From: Plasmodium relictum
Taxonomy: Eukaryota; Apicomplexa; Aconoidasida; Haemosporida; Plasmodiidae
Direction: 5' to 3'
NCBI RefSeq assembly: GCF_900005765.1
Contig: NC_041692.1
Span: 434,001 to 498,000 of the forward strand
Length of the DNA stretch: 64,000 nucleotides
The position numbers and the translations under genes are program-made. Position 1 is the stretch's first letter. Each line of letters opens with the position of its first letter. The notes beneath the pieces were generated by a model. That model was not told the DNA's origin. It did no database searches and saw only the letters and a list, made by a program, of their open reading frames with translations. Of the stretch, positions 12,201 through 23,936 are shown piece by piece.

Positions 12201-15200
12201 TTTTTCTAAACTATTTGAGATTTGTTGTAACTTAAAAAATTTTGAATTATTTGAAGAACGAATATTATTACTAAAAAAAATATAGTTAAGACTCTTTTGT
12301 TTAAATGAAAAAGTCTTTACAAGTTTATTCAATTTACCGCCAAATGAAGACAAATATGTCGAATTTTTATTAAGATTACTTAAATATAATGAAAAATTTA
12401 ATGTCTCATTTGAATTTAAATTTCTGATTTTTTTCCTTTTTAAATTTATGCTATCTATTTTAGAATATGATATAAACAAATTTTTTATTAAAATAGAAAA
12501 CAGAAAACATAAACCACTTTCATTATTTATTTGTGCTGAATATTTTTCATATAATTTCATTGTATAAGTAAAGATAAACGAGTACACATTTTCATTATTA
12601 CTGATGAAAAGAGTTAGTATCTTAATAATTAAAAAGTAAATTAGGAAATAATTAATATTAAAATTATCATTTAATAAATCAAATAAAGGTAGAACATTTT
12701 TAAATAACTTTTCTTTTTTTTTCTTATAAAAAATTTTCTTCAAAAATTTTTTTAATATTAGTAAGTACATTATTAATTCATTTTTATTTTGATCTATATT
12801 TAAAATACATATATTAATATTTTTTATTATTTTATTATAATATACTTTTTTTTCTAAATATAATTCAAACAGGTCTAAAAAGTTTATCAGAGTTAATTCG
12901 TAATATTTTTCATAGTTATTTGTTAAAATATTTAATATATCTAGTTCATTAATATATTCAAAGATATATCTTTTCTTTTTATTTCTATTTACGCTGTATT
13001 TATCTTTTATCTTAGAGATGACTTTTTCTTTTATTATAGTATTTAAAACTAAAATGTAAAAATCATTTTTATTTTTTACGAAATTAATTAATGAATTTAA
13101 AAAAAATTCAAAATAAACTTTTTCATTTTTCTTTATATTGAGTAATGACTCAAATATCATACGTAGCTTTTTATTTTCTTCATTTTTTAGTAAAATTTTA
13201 TAATCCTTATTTATTTTATTATTATGATTATTATTATTAGATTCATCATTTTTAATTTCATTATTAATACTGTAATTATTAGTATAGTCAATACAGTAAC
13301 TATTTTTGTTTTTTTTTCCTTTTTTTAACTTCAATTTTATAAAGTTCCTAATTTTAGAAAATATTTTCAATAAATATATAAAAAAAACTAGTAATATATT
13401 ATCAATGTTTATTAGCCTACATATTTGAGTAAAACCATATTCATAAAAGTAGAAATATTTGTTTTCCTTTTTTGAATAACTATTTATGAAATTTTCTTTT
13501 TCTTTTTCTTTATCGTTTGTATTATTTTTTATTTCTTTTTCTTTATCGTCGTTTATATTATTTCTTCTTTCTTCATTATTTTCCTTATTATATTTGGAGT
13601 TTATTTCATTTAATTTACAGAAAAAATTAAATAAAATATTCACAATTTCATAAATACAATCAAAAAAAAGAAACGTCAGCAAATCAGATGATAAAATAAT
13701 ATGAATGTTCTTCAGTATGTAAACTAAAATAAATAAATTATCTACAATGAATATATTTAAAGAATTCATTTTTTTCTTACTCATTTGTTCTTCATATGAA
13801 TAAATAAGACATTGTATTTTTTCTTCCTCAATTTCATTTATCATTTCTTTTAGTATATCTTTTAGTAGTTTTAAAAGGGTGTTATTGTATAATAACTCAT
13901 AGTTGTTATAGTATTTCTTCAAGTTGTCAAAGTTCAAATTATTAGAAGAAACAACGTTTTTTTCAGTTGTTTCAAGATCATCTGGATCATTCAAACTATA
14001 ACACTTATTATTTTTTATTTCTAAAATAATAGAATAAAGGATAGAATGAATTAATACAAAAGAAATAATTCTTCTTAACTCATTAATTGTTTTTAATGGA
14101 TGAATTTGCACTTTTGATAGAAACAATTTGCATATATCAAAAATACAAAATATTAAATTGCTTAAGTGATATATCTTATAATAACTGGAAGAGTAATATA
14201 ATATTTGTTTCAATGAAATTGAGCTAATTATCAATATACTTACTTGTTTTTCTATATTATCAAATGTATTTAATGTTAAAGAAGTCATAAAGTTGGCATT
14301 GATTATGGTTATATAATTTACTAATAATGTTATTAAATTATATATATAAAAAGGAAATCTTAAAAAAATTTTCAAAAATAAATTTATAACATTCTTCACT
14401 AATTCAATATCTACATACATACCATTCATGTTATTTATTATAATTTTTAAGAATTTTTCATATCTTTCATATTTTTCTTTTTTTATATTATTATTTATTA
14501 TTGTTTTGTTATATAAACTTATTAATGCTTTTAAAATAATATCATTTTTTTTTTTTTCATTGACATCTAAGTTCGTATTATTGTTTAGGATTAAGTAGTT
14601 TTTAATTTCATTTTCTAAGTAGTTTACAATTTTTATTTTTTTGAAATTATTACTATTTTTTCTTTTTATTTGTCCCATTTCATTTTTATTTTCATTTATT
14701 GAGTGGAATCTTTTGATATCAACATTTAGTGAAGAATTATTTAGATTTTCTTTTTTTATCATTTGTTTTATTTCCTTTTCATTATCGTTCAACCTTTCAA
14801 CTTCTTTTTCTTTACTTTCTTTATTTTGATTAGTGATTTCCTGTATATTTTTTGTATTGTTATAATTAAAATCTCTGGAATTATGATTTTTTTTAAATTC
14901 ATTCTTTTCATTTAATGCACATTTTTCTTTTTTATTGAATCCATATTGATTTTTATTATTGCAAGAATTATTATTTTTACTAAAAATATTTTCTTCACTT
15001 TCCTCATAATACTGACTATTTTCTTCATAATCATCAGTACTTTCGTTCTTGTTAAATCTATTTTTTTCATTTTCTTTTGATTTATTTTTTTTCTCTTTAA
15101 TTATTGTGTAAGTATCTTTTTTTCTTTGTTTAATTAATTCTTTTATAATACTTATAAAGTAAAATATGCAATATTTTATTTCAAAGCTATTTGAAATATT

Positions 15201-17201
15201 ATTAGTATATAAACTAGTTTTTAAACTTTTCTTTTTCGCACAATTAGAACTCAAAACTTCTAACAAATTTACAAAAAATTTTATTACTTTTATTATTGAT
15301 TTTTCTGTAAATTTTTTTGAAAAGAATAATAAATTTTTAAATGATTCAAAAAAAATAATTTTTAATAAAGTATTATGAACAAATGAATTATATATTTTAA
15401 AAAAAAAATTTTCTTCTATAGACATATTTATTTCATCATAATTTTTTTTTTTTTCTTTCATTAATTTATAATCTGTACTTAATAAAAAATTAAAACCGTT
15501 TTGGTCTTTTATTCCTTTAAAAAATTCATATTTCTTATGACTTTTTCTATTTAAATATACAAAGAAATATTTTTCAAAAAAAAATTTTTCTTTATAATAA
15601 TTGTATTTTTCTAAATTTTTCAAGAAATACATATCTTTTAAATCAGTATAGTTGTGATTAATATCTGAGAATATGTTTAATATTATATTCTTAAAATAAT
15701 TTAGAAAAGAATTAAAATTATAAAACAGCAGAATTTTTTTTTTTTTTCTTAATATTTGTTTATTAAATTCGTTATTATTATAAAATAAAAACCCTTCAAC
15801 GTTTTCCGTTTTAATGTAATTTTCGACAATATTTTCTTGTAGTTTTATTTTACTAATCTTTGAGACAATCTCTTCAGTTGCTATTTTTAAAAAATCAGAA
15901 AAAAAATTTTTTTTTTTTTCTTCAATTTTTTTATTTTCCTTAATGTAACTTACATTTTTTTTTTCAGAATATGATTTCCTTTTTACTTCTGATGATGATG
16001 AATGTGTGCTTTCTTTTGTATTCTTTTTAACTATATAATCATTCTTTTTACTATATTTTAAATTTGAACAATTACAAAATATAACACTTATAAAATTAAT
16101 AATATACTTAAGATTAACTAAGCTAAAATTATTATTTAAACTTAAGTTATCATTTACATAATTTATGAAAAAATCATATTCCAAAAGAGAATATTCTGGT
16201 TTTAGGATAAAAAAATTTGTTAGACATTTAATAGATAAATATTTTATTATTTCTTCCTTCTCATTAACAGTTTTTTTCAAAATTTTATATATTCTTTCAT
16301 AGTCTGTTGAATTTCTTATATTTAAAAATTTTATTATTTTATTTAAGCATATAAAATAAAAATATTTCAATTCTAAATTTTCGCATTTATTTATTTTTTC
16401 TAATAAAAAAAAAAAAAAAAAAAAAAATAAAATTTTTATGTTTTCTAGTGTCAAAAAAGATGGTTGTAAAAAAAAAAAAACAGTATAAAAATAAATTAAT
16501 AATATGTTTATATAGTTACACAAATAATAATTTATGTATATATATATATATATAATAATCATAAACAAGAATAACAAAATTTACATTTTTATATAACCTA
16601 ATATAAATAATTAAAAGTAAATAATAATCATTCTAACAAAAATAAAGTGTATCCCTTAAATGATATGTAATTTATAAAAAAAATTATTACTTGAATAATC
16701 AATTATAGTAGACATATGAGAAGTAATTTTTGAATGTATATTAGATAAAATTAATGATGCTAAAAGAATTGCATTTTTAAAAAGATTTTCATGTAAATCT
16801 TTCACTTCAATAGAACTATTACTTAAGTTTTTATTTGAGATTATTTCAAATATATTATTGTAATGATCATTAATGTTATAATTTGCACATTTCCATAGTT
16901 TTATGTAAAAAATAGATAATAATTTTAAAATAAAATTAGAATTATTTTTTTTTAGTATTAAGATTAGAATACTATCTAAATTTTCAAATACCTTTAGTAA
17001 AAATTGCTTTTTCACTTTATCTATTAAGTTATTTAAAATTAATAAGTTTTTGATTATTCTGATATTAGCAATATTATTTTTTATTTTTATATTAGATACA
17101 TTTTCATATTCTTTAATCATAAAATGGTAATTCTTTTCAAATATGCTACAATTCTTAATCATTTTTTTATTTTTAACAATAGAATTTGTATCTAAATTCA
17201 T
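7650..17201 (-). CDS. Giant helical-repeat (HEAT/ARM-like) protein, ~3,086 aa, two exons
   Basis: Exon 1 is 17201-16691 (170 codons plus one base). It ends at a GTAATA donor, and exon 2 is 16399-7650 after a TTATTAG acceptor. Both junctions are phase 1 and join as ...DYSK-KINKCENLEL..., which removes a run of poly-Phe and AT-repeat codons that would otherwise be read at the start of the long frame. The protein is almost entirely Leu/Ile/Phe/Lys/Asn-rich amphipathic helix pairs, consistent with an ARM/HEAT-type solenoid, interrupted by acidic/Asn-rich loops and a poly-Asn block encoded at 9038-9300. I see no catalytic motif. Very large HEAT proteins include HEATR5/Laa1-type trafficking adaptors, but I cannot assign it to one. 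The start could be upstream of 17201: an in-frame stretch back to 17261 runs through poly-T and looks non-coding. Confidence 0.72.
9038..9300 (-). repeat. Poly-Asn trinucleotide tract punctuated by I-D-S
   Basis: On the plus strand this is (TTA)n broken at intervals by TTACTATCTATA. On the minus strand it encodes Asn runs (the longest about 30 residues) separated by I-D-S. It lies inside the giant protein near its C-terminal third. The coding frame continues through it, so it is an expressed low-complexity tract and likely length-polymorphic. Confidence 0.9.
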
Positions 17202-18433
17202 TTGCTTTACGAAAAAAAAAAAAAAAAAAAACTTAAAATATAAAATAATACTGAAATACAATAAAAAATAAAAATGTATTTTTTAGAAAAACATTTTATA
17301 TACTGAAATATTACAATTTATTTTTAATTATGTTAAATATATATACAATAGAAAAAAAAAATATTTATATATATTCATAAAAGCAGAATAAAAAAAAAGT
17401 TAAATAGTAATAAATAGAAGAAATAAAAAAATAGATACGAGTAAAAAAAAAATATGTAAGAACACTTATATAGGCTTTAACTATTTAAAGTTCAGTTCTC
17501 ATAATTTCAGTATTTCCCTTTGGTTTACAATAATATAGCAGAAATATTAATAAATATTTAATTATATCAATTTTAATTTGATAAAAAAAGAAAAAAAAGA
17601 TAATAAATATTTAAAATAAAAGAAAAAATGATTGAAATAGTATAAATATTTATGAAAATTTTTTTTTTTTTTGCTTTTATAAAACAAAAAAAATGAATAT
17701 TTTACATATATTTAAAAAGGGAACAACCTTTTTTTTTTCTTTTGTATTTAGTGATAATAAAATTCATATATACTCATAAATAAAAAATTATCAAGATTTT
17801 ATTACAATAAAACAATAGATTTTAAATTACTGTACTTTTTATAATTTTTTTGTTTTTATTCTTTTGTGTAAATGGAAAAAGTAAATTTTTTTTTTTTTTT
17901 TTTTGTATTAAAGAAAAAATAACTATTTAAATTAAACTATCTTTTAATCTTATTGTTAGATATTTTTTTATAATTATATGTTTATAATAAATTATACTTA
18001 ATACGCGAGAAGGTTCAATAATGAAAATATAGTTCTATTATACTTTTTTTTAGTTGTTTTCGGAAAGAGAACAAAAATATATATTATCATGTGAAATGAA
18101 TAAAAAAAATTAAAAAAAAAAAAATTATATTTACAATTAAAATTTTTATGAAATATTTAGGAAATTAAATCAGTATACATTAAAGTTGTTAGACAATATA
18201 TAACTTGAGAAAATGTTTAATAAAATTTAACTTTATAAAAAAAAATGGAAGTTAAAAAGCAAATAACAAGAAATTATTGTGTTGATATGTTAACAAAAAA
18301 ATTGCTTATAAAAAAAAAAGATTCATTAAAAAGAAAAAAAGAAAAAAATAACAGAAAAAAAAAAAAAAGCATTTCTTGAAAATATATCAAGAAATATAAT
18401 AGCATGTATTAGTGAAAAATAATAAAGAAGCCA

Positions 18434-18474
<41 letters not shown>

Positions 18475-18545
18475 TGTGAGTATTTTTTTTTTTTTTTACA
18501 AGTGCATTAAATTGAAAGATGCCTTTTGCTGTGGTAGTATATTTT
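17202..18545. other. Intergenic: giant-gene promoter / ankyrin-SAM 3' flank
   Basis: About 1.3 kb with poly-A/T runs and a (TA)n tract at 18438-18471. A small less AT-biased patch lies near 18000-18070. It contains no convincing ORF or tRNA-like fold. The sequence nearest 17202 is the presumed promoter of the giant gene. Confidence 0.5.
18438..18471. repeat. (TA)n microsatellite
   Basis: About 17 uninterrupted TA units in the intergenic region downstream of the ankyrin-SAM gene. Simple-sequence repeat, probably length-variable. Confidence 0.95.
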
Positions 18546-19748
18546 TCAAAAAAAAATTTTTGCTTTGTTAGATATAGAGATAAATAAACTATATATGAAA
18601 ATAGAAGTAAATATTAAAAAAATTGCACATGAAACATATTTTAAATTTTTTGTTCTATTCTGTTCTTCTATTAATTGTTGATTTCTTAATTCTATTTCAT
18701 TTTCCTTATCTTCTTTTTCTTTGTAAAATTGTTCAATGCTATCATATATTTGTTTTCTTTCGTCTTTATTAAGGTTCATTTTTTTTAAAGTAGAATCTTC
18801 TATCTCTAAAAAGGCATCGTCAACATATATATAGTTATGTTTATAAAAAAGGGGTATAAAAGATTCTAAATTATATTTCATAAGAAAATTGGATACATCT
18901 GTTTTTAACATAGATTCTTCATATAATTTTCTTCTCCTTATTTCTTTTTCTTCATAATTTTTTTTTTTCTCTTCCTCTTTTAGGATAGCATCCATTTCAT
19001 GTTTTTTTAAAATATCACTATAGGTTTCATTATTGTTATTTTTAAGAGATCCATCAAAATGATAGTTTAAAAATAAGTTGCATAAGCTTTTTAAGTTTTC
19101 TTTTGCTGCTATATGTAAAGGAGAATTTTTTTCTTTATCTAAACAGTTTTCGATATTCATTTTATTTGTTGATAGAATATAATGTGCTACATTGGATAGA
19201 TGTTCTTTTGCACAAATGTGCAAAACACTATTCATATCATTATCTTTCATATTTATATCTGCATTATTATCAATTAATAAAAAAGCAGACTCTTCATTAT
19301 TTCTTTTAATAGAACTCATTAACGGCGTGTTATTTTGATTATCAACTGAATTTATATCAGCTTTATTTTTTAATAACAGTTCTATTCCTTTTAAGTAATT
19401 GTTTTCACTAGCTATATGTAAGCTTGTTTTGCCATTTTTATTTTTTTCATTTACATTTATTTTTCTATCAATTAACATTTTACTGACATTAATCATTTCA
19501 TAACCAATTCTCATGCATTTCATCAAAGCATTTTCATTTTCCTTTTTATCTTTTAAAAATATATCTACATTTGTTTGATTTATTAAATAATAACAGCATT
19601 CTGCACATCCTTTCTCTATACCATATAATAAAATAGTTAAACCATCTTTATTATAATTATTTAAATCGATATTAATTTCTGATTTTATGCAATTTTCAAA
19701 TTTTTTTACGTCATCTTTTAGTATAACTTTCCATATCTTTGAACTCAT
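18546..19748 (-). CDS. Ankyrin-repeat and SAM-domain protein with C-terminal membrane anchor
   Basis: 400 residues in a single exon. Residues ~33-255 contain about six ankyrin repeats; the clearest are NGKTSLHIASENNYLKGIEL (105-124), NNTPLMSSIKRNNEESAFLL (139-158), MNSVLHICAKEHLSNVAHYI (172-191) and NSPLHIAAKENLKSLCNLFL (208-227). A charged Glu/Lys-rich helix (255-282) leads into a SAM domain at about 284-341 (VSNFLMKYNLESFIPLFYKH...LKKMNLNKDERKQI). A Glu/Gln-rich coiled-coil stretch (342-368) precedes one hydrophobic segment at 371-391 followed by a short basic tail, so it looks tail-anchored with repeats and SAM in the cytosol. Both main domains are protein-interaction modules and no enzyme motif is present. 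It shares an upstream region with the divergent gene at 20499. The function is unknown; a scaffold at an organelle membrane is an inference. Confidence 0.85.
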   Translation of the reverse strand: MSSKIWKVILKDDVKKFENCIKSEINIDLNNYNKDGLTILLYGIEKGCAECCYYLINQTNVDIFLKDKKENENALMKCMRIGYEMINVSKMLIDRKINVNEKNKNGKTSLHIASENNYLKGIELLLKNKADINSVDNQNNTPLMSSIKRNNEESAFLLIDNNADINMKDNDMNSVLHICAKEHLSNVAHYILSTNKMNIENCLDKEKNSPLHIAAKENLKSLCNLFLNYHFDGSLKNNNNETYSDILKKHEMDAILKEEEKKKNYEEKEIRRRKLYEESMLKTDVSNFLMKYNLESFIPLFYKHNYIYVDDAFLEIEDSTLKKMNLNKDERKQIYDSIEQFYKEKEDKENEIELRNQQLIEEQNRTKNLKYVSCAIFLIFTSIFIYSLFISISNKAKIFF

Positions 19749-20066
19749 TTTTATTAATATTGCTTAAATATGATAGAAAGAAAAAAAAAAAAAATTAAGA
19801 AATATTTAAAACGTATAAAACATATAACAAATATATAAATTCAATATTTCTTTTTTTTTTTAAATGAGAAAATACATTTAATGAAATGCTTTTTAAAATA
19901 GATATATTAATTAAATAAAAAAATAAATATATTTCTGTGTAATTATTATATCATTTATATTCTTTTATTTAAATATGAAAATAACTATGTATATATATGC
20001 ATATTTATTTTATACTGAATATTTCTGTAATGCATAGCAATATTTTTGCTCATCATATTTACAAAA

Positions 20067-20102
<36 letters not shown>

Positions 20103-20498
20103 TTTTATTAAATCATTTTTTTTCTTTTTAAATAAAAATTCTTAAATAAATATTCTTTTGTTTTTATTCTTCATTTATTTTTAACTATGTATTTTTGTTA
20201 ATTTTAAAGTGAAGTATTTTCAATGTATTTTTTTTTATTTTTTTATATTTTAATAAATATTTCACATGAATGTTTTTATGTATATAATAAATATCCTTTT
20301 TTGATTTCTTTATGTTTCATTATTTATAGAAAAAAATGTAAAAATATATTAAATTAAGCATTTTTCGGCAACATAATGAGATATATTTTATTTTTTTTAA
20401 TTCATTTTATTCTCTATAAATATTGTAGAACTTTTTATTTTTTATTCATTCATTTATTTTTTACTTTTTTTTTCTAAAACAATTCAAACAGAAATAAC
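19749..20498. promoter_or_regulatory. Divergent (bidirectional) intergenic promoter region
   Basis: 750 bp separates the starts of the minus-strand ankyrin-SAM gene and the plus-strand RAP-like gene. It therefore presumably holds both promoters. It contains poly-T and poly-A runs and a (TA)n tract at 20071-20101. No specific factor site stands out. Confidence 0.5.
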
Positions 20499-23400
20499 AT
20501 GATTTCATCAAGAAATTTTTTTGTTAAATTAGAACGTAAATTAACCCTTTTTCAGCGAGTAAAGAGATTCAAGAAACTTGAAATTGAAAAAAATGACAGT
20601 TATGAAGTAAAAAATATTTCTAAAACTAATGATCATAAATCATATATTTCAAGCGCAAAAATTAGTAAAAATAACTTAAAAGTGAATATAAATACTAAAA
20701 ATAAAAGAGATAATAAACTTGGTAATAGTAATAGCAATTATTTAGATAAGCAAAATGCTAAAAGAAATTATACAAATAATTTGAGTAGTTCAAAATTAAC
20801 GAAAACATCATCAGAAATTTTGGGAAAGAGGGATAATCCTCATAATAAGTTAAATGATAATATTAATAATACATATAACAAGAATCATATTAGAATTAAT
20901 AATAATAATACTAACAGTAACATTAACAACACGAACTTATATATAAACAAATTGCATGATTATTTAAGCGTTGCTCACAAGTCTGAAAGTGATAAGATCA
21001 GAATAAATAAAATTTTGAACAAATTAAAAAATGATAATTTAACTATTATTATTATATTAAATGTATTAAAAGATTTATGTAATTTACTTTTAAAAAAAAG
21101 TTCTATAAACATAGATGATTTAATTGTAGTAGATTATTTAAATAATAAAAATCCTTTAAAGAAATTAAAAAACTATTTCGAAGAGTATTTTGTGCATATA
21201 GAAAATTATTTAAAAAGTTACATTTGTTTTATAAATGAGGAAAACATTTTTGATTTATTTAAATATTTTTATTATCTTAATTATTCATTGGATTTAAAAA
21301 CAATAGAAATATTAATGGAAAGATTATATTTGTGTATTGATAAATTAGATAATTTGAAAACTGTTCAAATATATTATATTGTCCAATCCTTTTACAAGCA
21401 TTTTTATTTAAAAGAAATAGATAATTATTTTACCTTAGTTGTTAATGAAAAATTGAAAAGATCATATAGAGAAAGTGATTTTCTTAATTCTTTTATTTTA
21501 TCAGTAAACAGAGAAAACTCCAACTTGAAAAGCAATCAAAATAAAAATGAAGAATACAAATGCACATTTAATAGTTTGTTCAATTTAAATAGTAATAATT
21601 TTACCTGTGATACAGAACATAAAGAGAATTCGTACGAAAACGTATCAAGTGAATATAGAAACTGGGATAATTATAATGAAATAAATAAAATTAGTAATGA
21701 AAATCCTGTATTAAATTTAAATAATAAAAATGATAGTATTTTTTTAAATACATACAAAAATAATGATGAAATTAATATAAATGCTATAACAAATAAAGAA
21801 CAAAATACTTCCTATGTTCCATTGAAACAATTAGAGAATTTAAAAAATAATGATAAAGTGAACATTGTGGAAAATAATGAAATTACGTTAATTTTTAAAT
21901 ATATTCAAAATTTTCATGATAAAATGAATTTTTTTTATTATTATAATATAATAAATTTCATAAAAAAAAATATAAATAATTTTTCAATTGATTCCCTATT
22001 ACTTATATTAAACATATACATAAATAACACTAATGAAATACTTAATAAGCAAATATTAAATGTACTATATTATAATATAGATAATATGACTGAAAATAAT
22101 TTAATATTGTTGACAAAATATTTTAGTCAAGCAAAAAATTTATTAATCATAAATAAAGAAGATGATATTGATGAAATTGCATTCATTAATAAAATTTTAC
22201 ATAAGATAAAAATTGATAAGGAATTAATTATCCCTGACAATCTTGCAACAATTTTTTTAAATTTAAATGAAACAGTAAATAAAATTTTGAATTCAAAAGA
22301 TATTATAAAAAAACAATATTCTAGTGTATTTAATAATACTAGAAAAAAATCGAATAACCAAGATGATTTTTTTAATGAAAATGGTTATAATTATGAAAAT
22401 TGTATTATTGAAACATTTAATGAAGGGAAAAAGTCTAGTAGCATACATAATTATACTACTACTAATAATAATAATTATGATGAAACTATTCATATAAATG
22501 AAATGAATGATAATAAAAGTGTACAAAGAGAGGAGAATAATAGCGATAAAAGTAAAAATGAAAAGAATGATCAAATTATTAATTATGATAACCTAAAAAC
22601 ACATTTTATGAATGAAATAATAAAATTTTGTGATGATTATATTAGTAATATTTCATCATTTACATCAATTTTTAATTTATACTTAATATACATTAAAAAT
22701 GAAGGAATAAAAAATAAAACAATAAGTGTATTTGAGCAAAAAATAAAAATGAATAAAAATAAAATAACTCAACAAAATATTTCAAATATAATATTATCAT
22801 TAAGTATATATCCATATCATACAACTCAAATGTTTACATATTTAGAAAACATGATAAATGAAAAATTAATGAATATAACCAATAATTTTAATTCTACATA
22901 TGATATAAACGAAAAAAATATTGATGAAAATTTTCTAAATGTTGATGCGAATTATTTAACGGATATATCATTAGCTCTTGGTATTAGTGGAAGGAAAAAC
23001 TTAAAAATTTGGAAATTTATTGACGTTCATAAAATTATTCTTACTTGTAATAAAAAATTATTATTATATTTATCTTATAGCTTTTTATTAACAAATTATT
23101 TCTGTTCACTATCATGGTTTTTTATTATTAAAAGGATTGTAGAGGATATAAAAGTCTTTAACAAAAAACAGTGCGAATTGCTGTATGAAATACTAAAATG
23201 CAGTGTTTTATTTAATTATGTTGATTTAAATAATTTTACCAACAATAATCTGGAAGTTAACAGTAGTATAAAAAAGCTGTCTAACAATAATAATAACAAA
23301 AATGAAGCAAATAATTTTTTAAAAAATTTTCATTATTTATTAAATACTTCATATTATCATTATAAAGTAAAGCTAATAAATAATCAGTATAATTCGAAAG

Positions 23401-23936
23401 TTCCTTATGAAGAAATTTTTAATTATTTAAAATTAAATTATGAAAAAAACGTAGAATTTAAACAACTATATATAATTCCATATTTGTTAAAAGACTATAA
23501 TGTAATTATTGATCCTTTACCATCTACACCTATACATAAATCAAGTGGTTTTATAATGGGAGAAATACAATTAAAACATAAAGTTTTTCAACATGATAAT
23601 TATGTTGTTTTATCATTTTATGATGGTATGTGGAATAAATTCATTAAATTGTCCGAGGATGATGAAAAATATATATATGATATAAAGTCTCTATCAGAGC
23701 ATTTTAAAACATATATTGAATCACATATAAAAATAGAAATTAATAAAAATAATACTAATAATACTACCCCAAATGAAATAAAACAAAAAAGCCCTGTTAA
23801 TTACTTAAAATACAAAAGGTCTAATTTACCATCTGAATTGAATAGCAAATATTTAATAAATAAAACTAATAATATAAACAATTATCAAGATCAGAATAAA
23901 TATTTAAAAATTAAAACTAAAACAAATAAAAAATAA
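20499..23936 (+). CDS. Helical-repeat (HPR-like) protein with degenerate RAP-like C-terminus, probably mitochondrial
   Basis: 1,145 residues, single exon. The N-terminus (MISSRNFFVKLERKLTLFQR) is basic and lacks early acidic residues, like a mitochondrial presequence. The middle consists of repeated ~35-40-residue helix pairs with a hydrophobic heptad look, interrupted by Asn-rich inserts (about 65-155, 340-450, 600-690), resembling the heptatricopeptide-type repeats that accompany RAP domains in Apicomplexa. Near the C-terminus, GEIQLKHKVF followed by DNYVVLSFYDGMWNKFIKL and DEKYIYDIKSL fits the end of a RAP domain (L-K...F...Y-x-V-V...Y...W...Y-I...K). The first RAP strands are not clear. 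Known RAP proteins bind organelle transcripts, for example the fragmented mitochondrial rRNAs. The same role here is inference. A second, clearer RAP protein lies at 54109-57006. Confidence 0.65.
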   Translation: MISSRNFFVKLERKLTLFQRVKRFKKLEIEKNDSYEVKNISKTNDHKSYISSAKISKNNLKVNINTKNKRDNKLGNSNSNYLDKQNAKRNYTNNLSSSKLTKTSSEILGKRDNPHNKLNDNINNTYNKNHIRINNNNTNSNINNTNLYINKLHDYLSVAHKSESDKIRINKILNKLKNDNLTIIIILNVLKDLCNLLLKKSSINIDDLIVVDYLNNKNPLKKLKNYFEEYFVHIENYLKSYICFINEENIFDLFKYFYYLNYSLDLKTIEILMERLYLCIDKLDNLKTVQIYYIVQSFYKHFYLKEIDNYFTLVVNEKLKRSYRESDFLNSFILSVNRENSNLKSNQNKNEEYKCTFNSLFNLNSNNFTCDTEHKENSYENVSSEYRNWDNYNEINKISNENPVLNLNNKNDSIFLNTYKNNDEININAITNKEQNTSYVPLKQLENLKNNDKVNIVENNEITLIFKYIQNFHDKMNFFYYYNIINFIKKNINNFSIDSLLLILNIYINNTNEILNKQILNVLYYNIDNMTENNLILLTKYFSQAKNLLIINKEDDIDEIAFINKILHKIKIDKELIIPDNLATIFLNLNETVNKILNSKDIIKKQYSSVFNNTRKKSNNQDDFFNENGYNYENCIIETFNEGKKSSSIHNYTTTNNNNYDETIHINEMNDNKSVQREENNSDKSKNEKNDQIINYDNLKTHFMNEIIKFCDDYISNISSFTSIFNLYLIYIKNEGIKNKTISVFEQKIKMNKNKITQQNISNIILSLSIYPYHTTQMFTYLENMINEKLMNITNNFNSTYDINEKNIDENFLNVDANYLTDISLALGISGRKNLKIWKFIDVHKIILTCNKKLLLYLSYSFLLTNYFCSLSWFFIIKRIVEDIKVFNKKQCELLYEILKCSVLFNYVDLNNFTNNNLEVNSSIKKLSNNNNNKNEANNFLKNFHYLLNTSYYHYKVKLINNQYNSKVPYEEIFNYLKLNYEKNVEFKQLYIIPYLLKDYNVIIDPLPSTPIHKSSGFIMGEIQLKHKVFQHDNYVVLSFYDGMWNKFIKLSEDDEKYIYDIKSLSEHFKTYIESHIKIEINKNNTNNTTPNEIKQKSPVNYLKYKRSNLPSELNSKYLINKTNNINNYQDQNKYLKIKTKTNKK

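Noticed and set aside
17990-18070. Possible tRNA-like patch containing GGTTCAA
   Set aside because: No acceptor or anticodon stems can be drawn around it and it is still AT-rich. No tRNA gene was found in the window.
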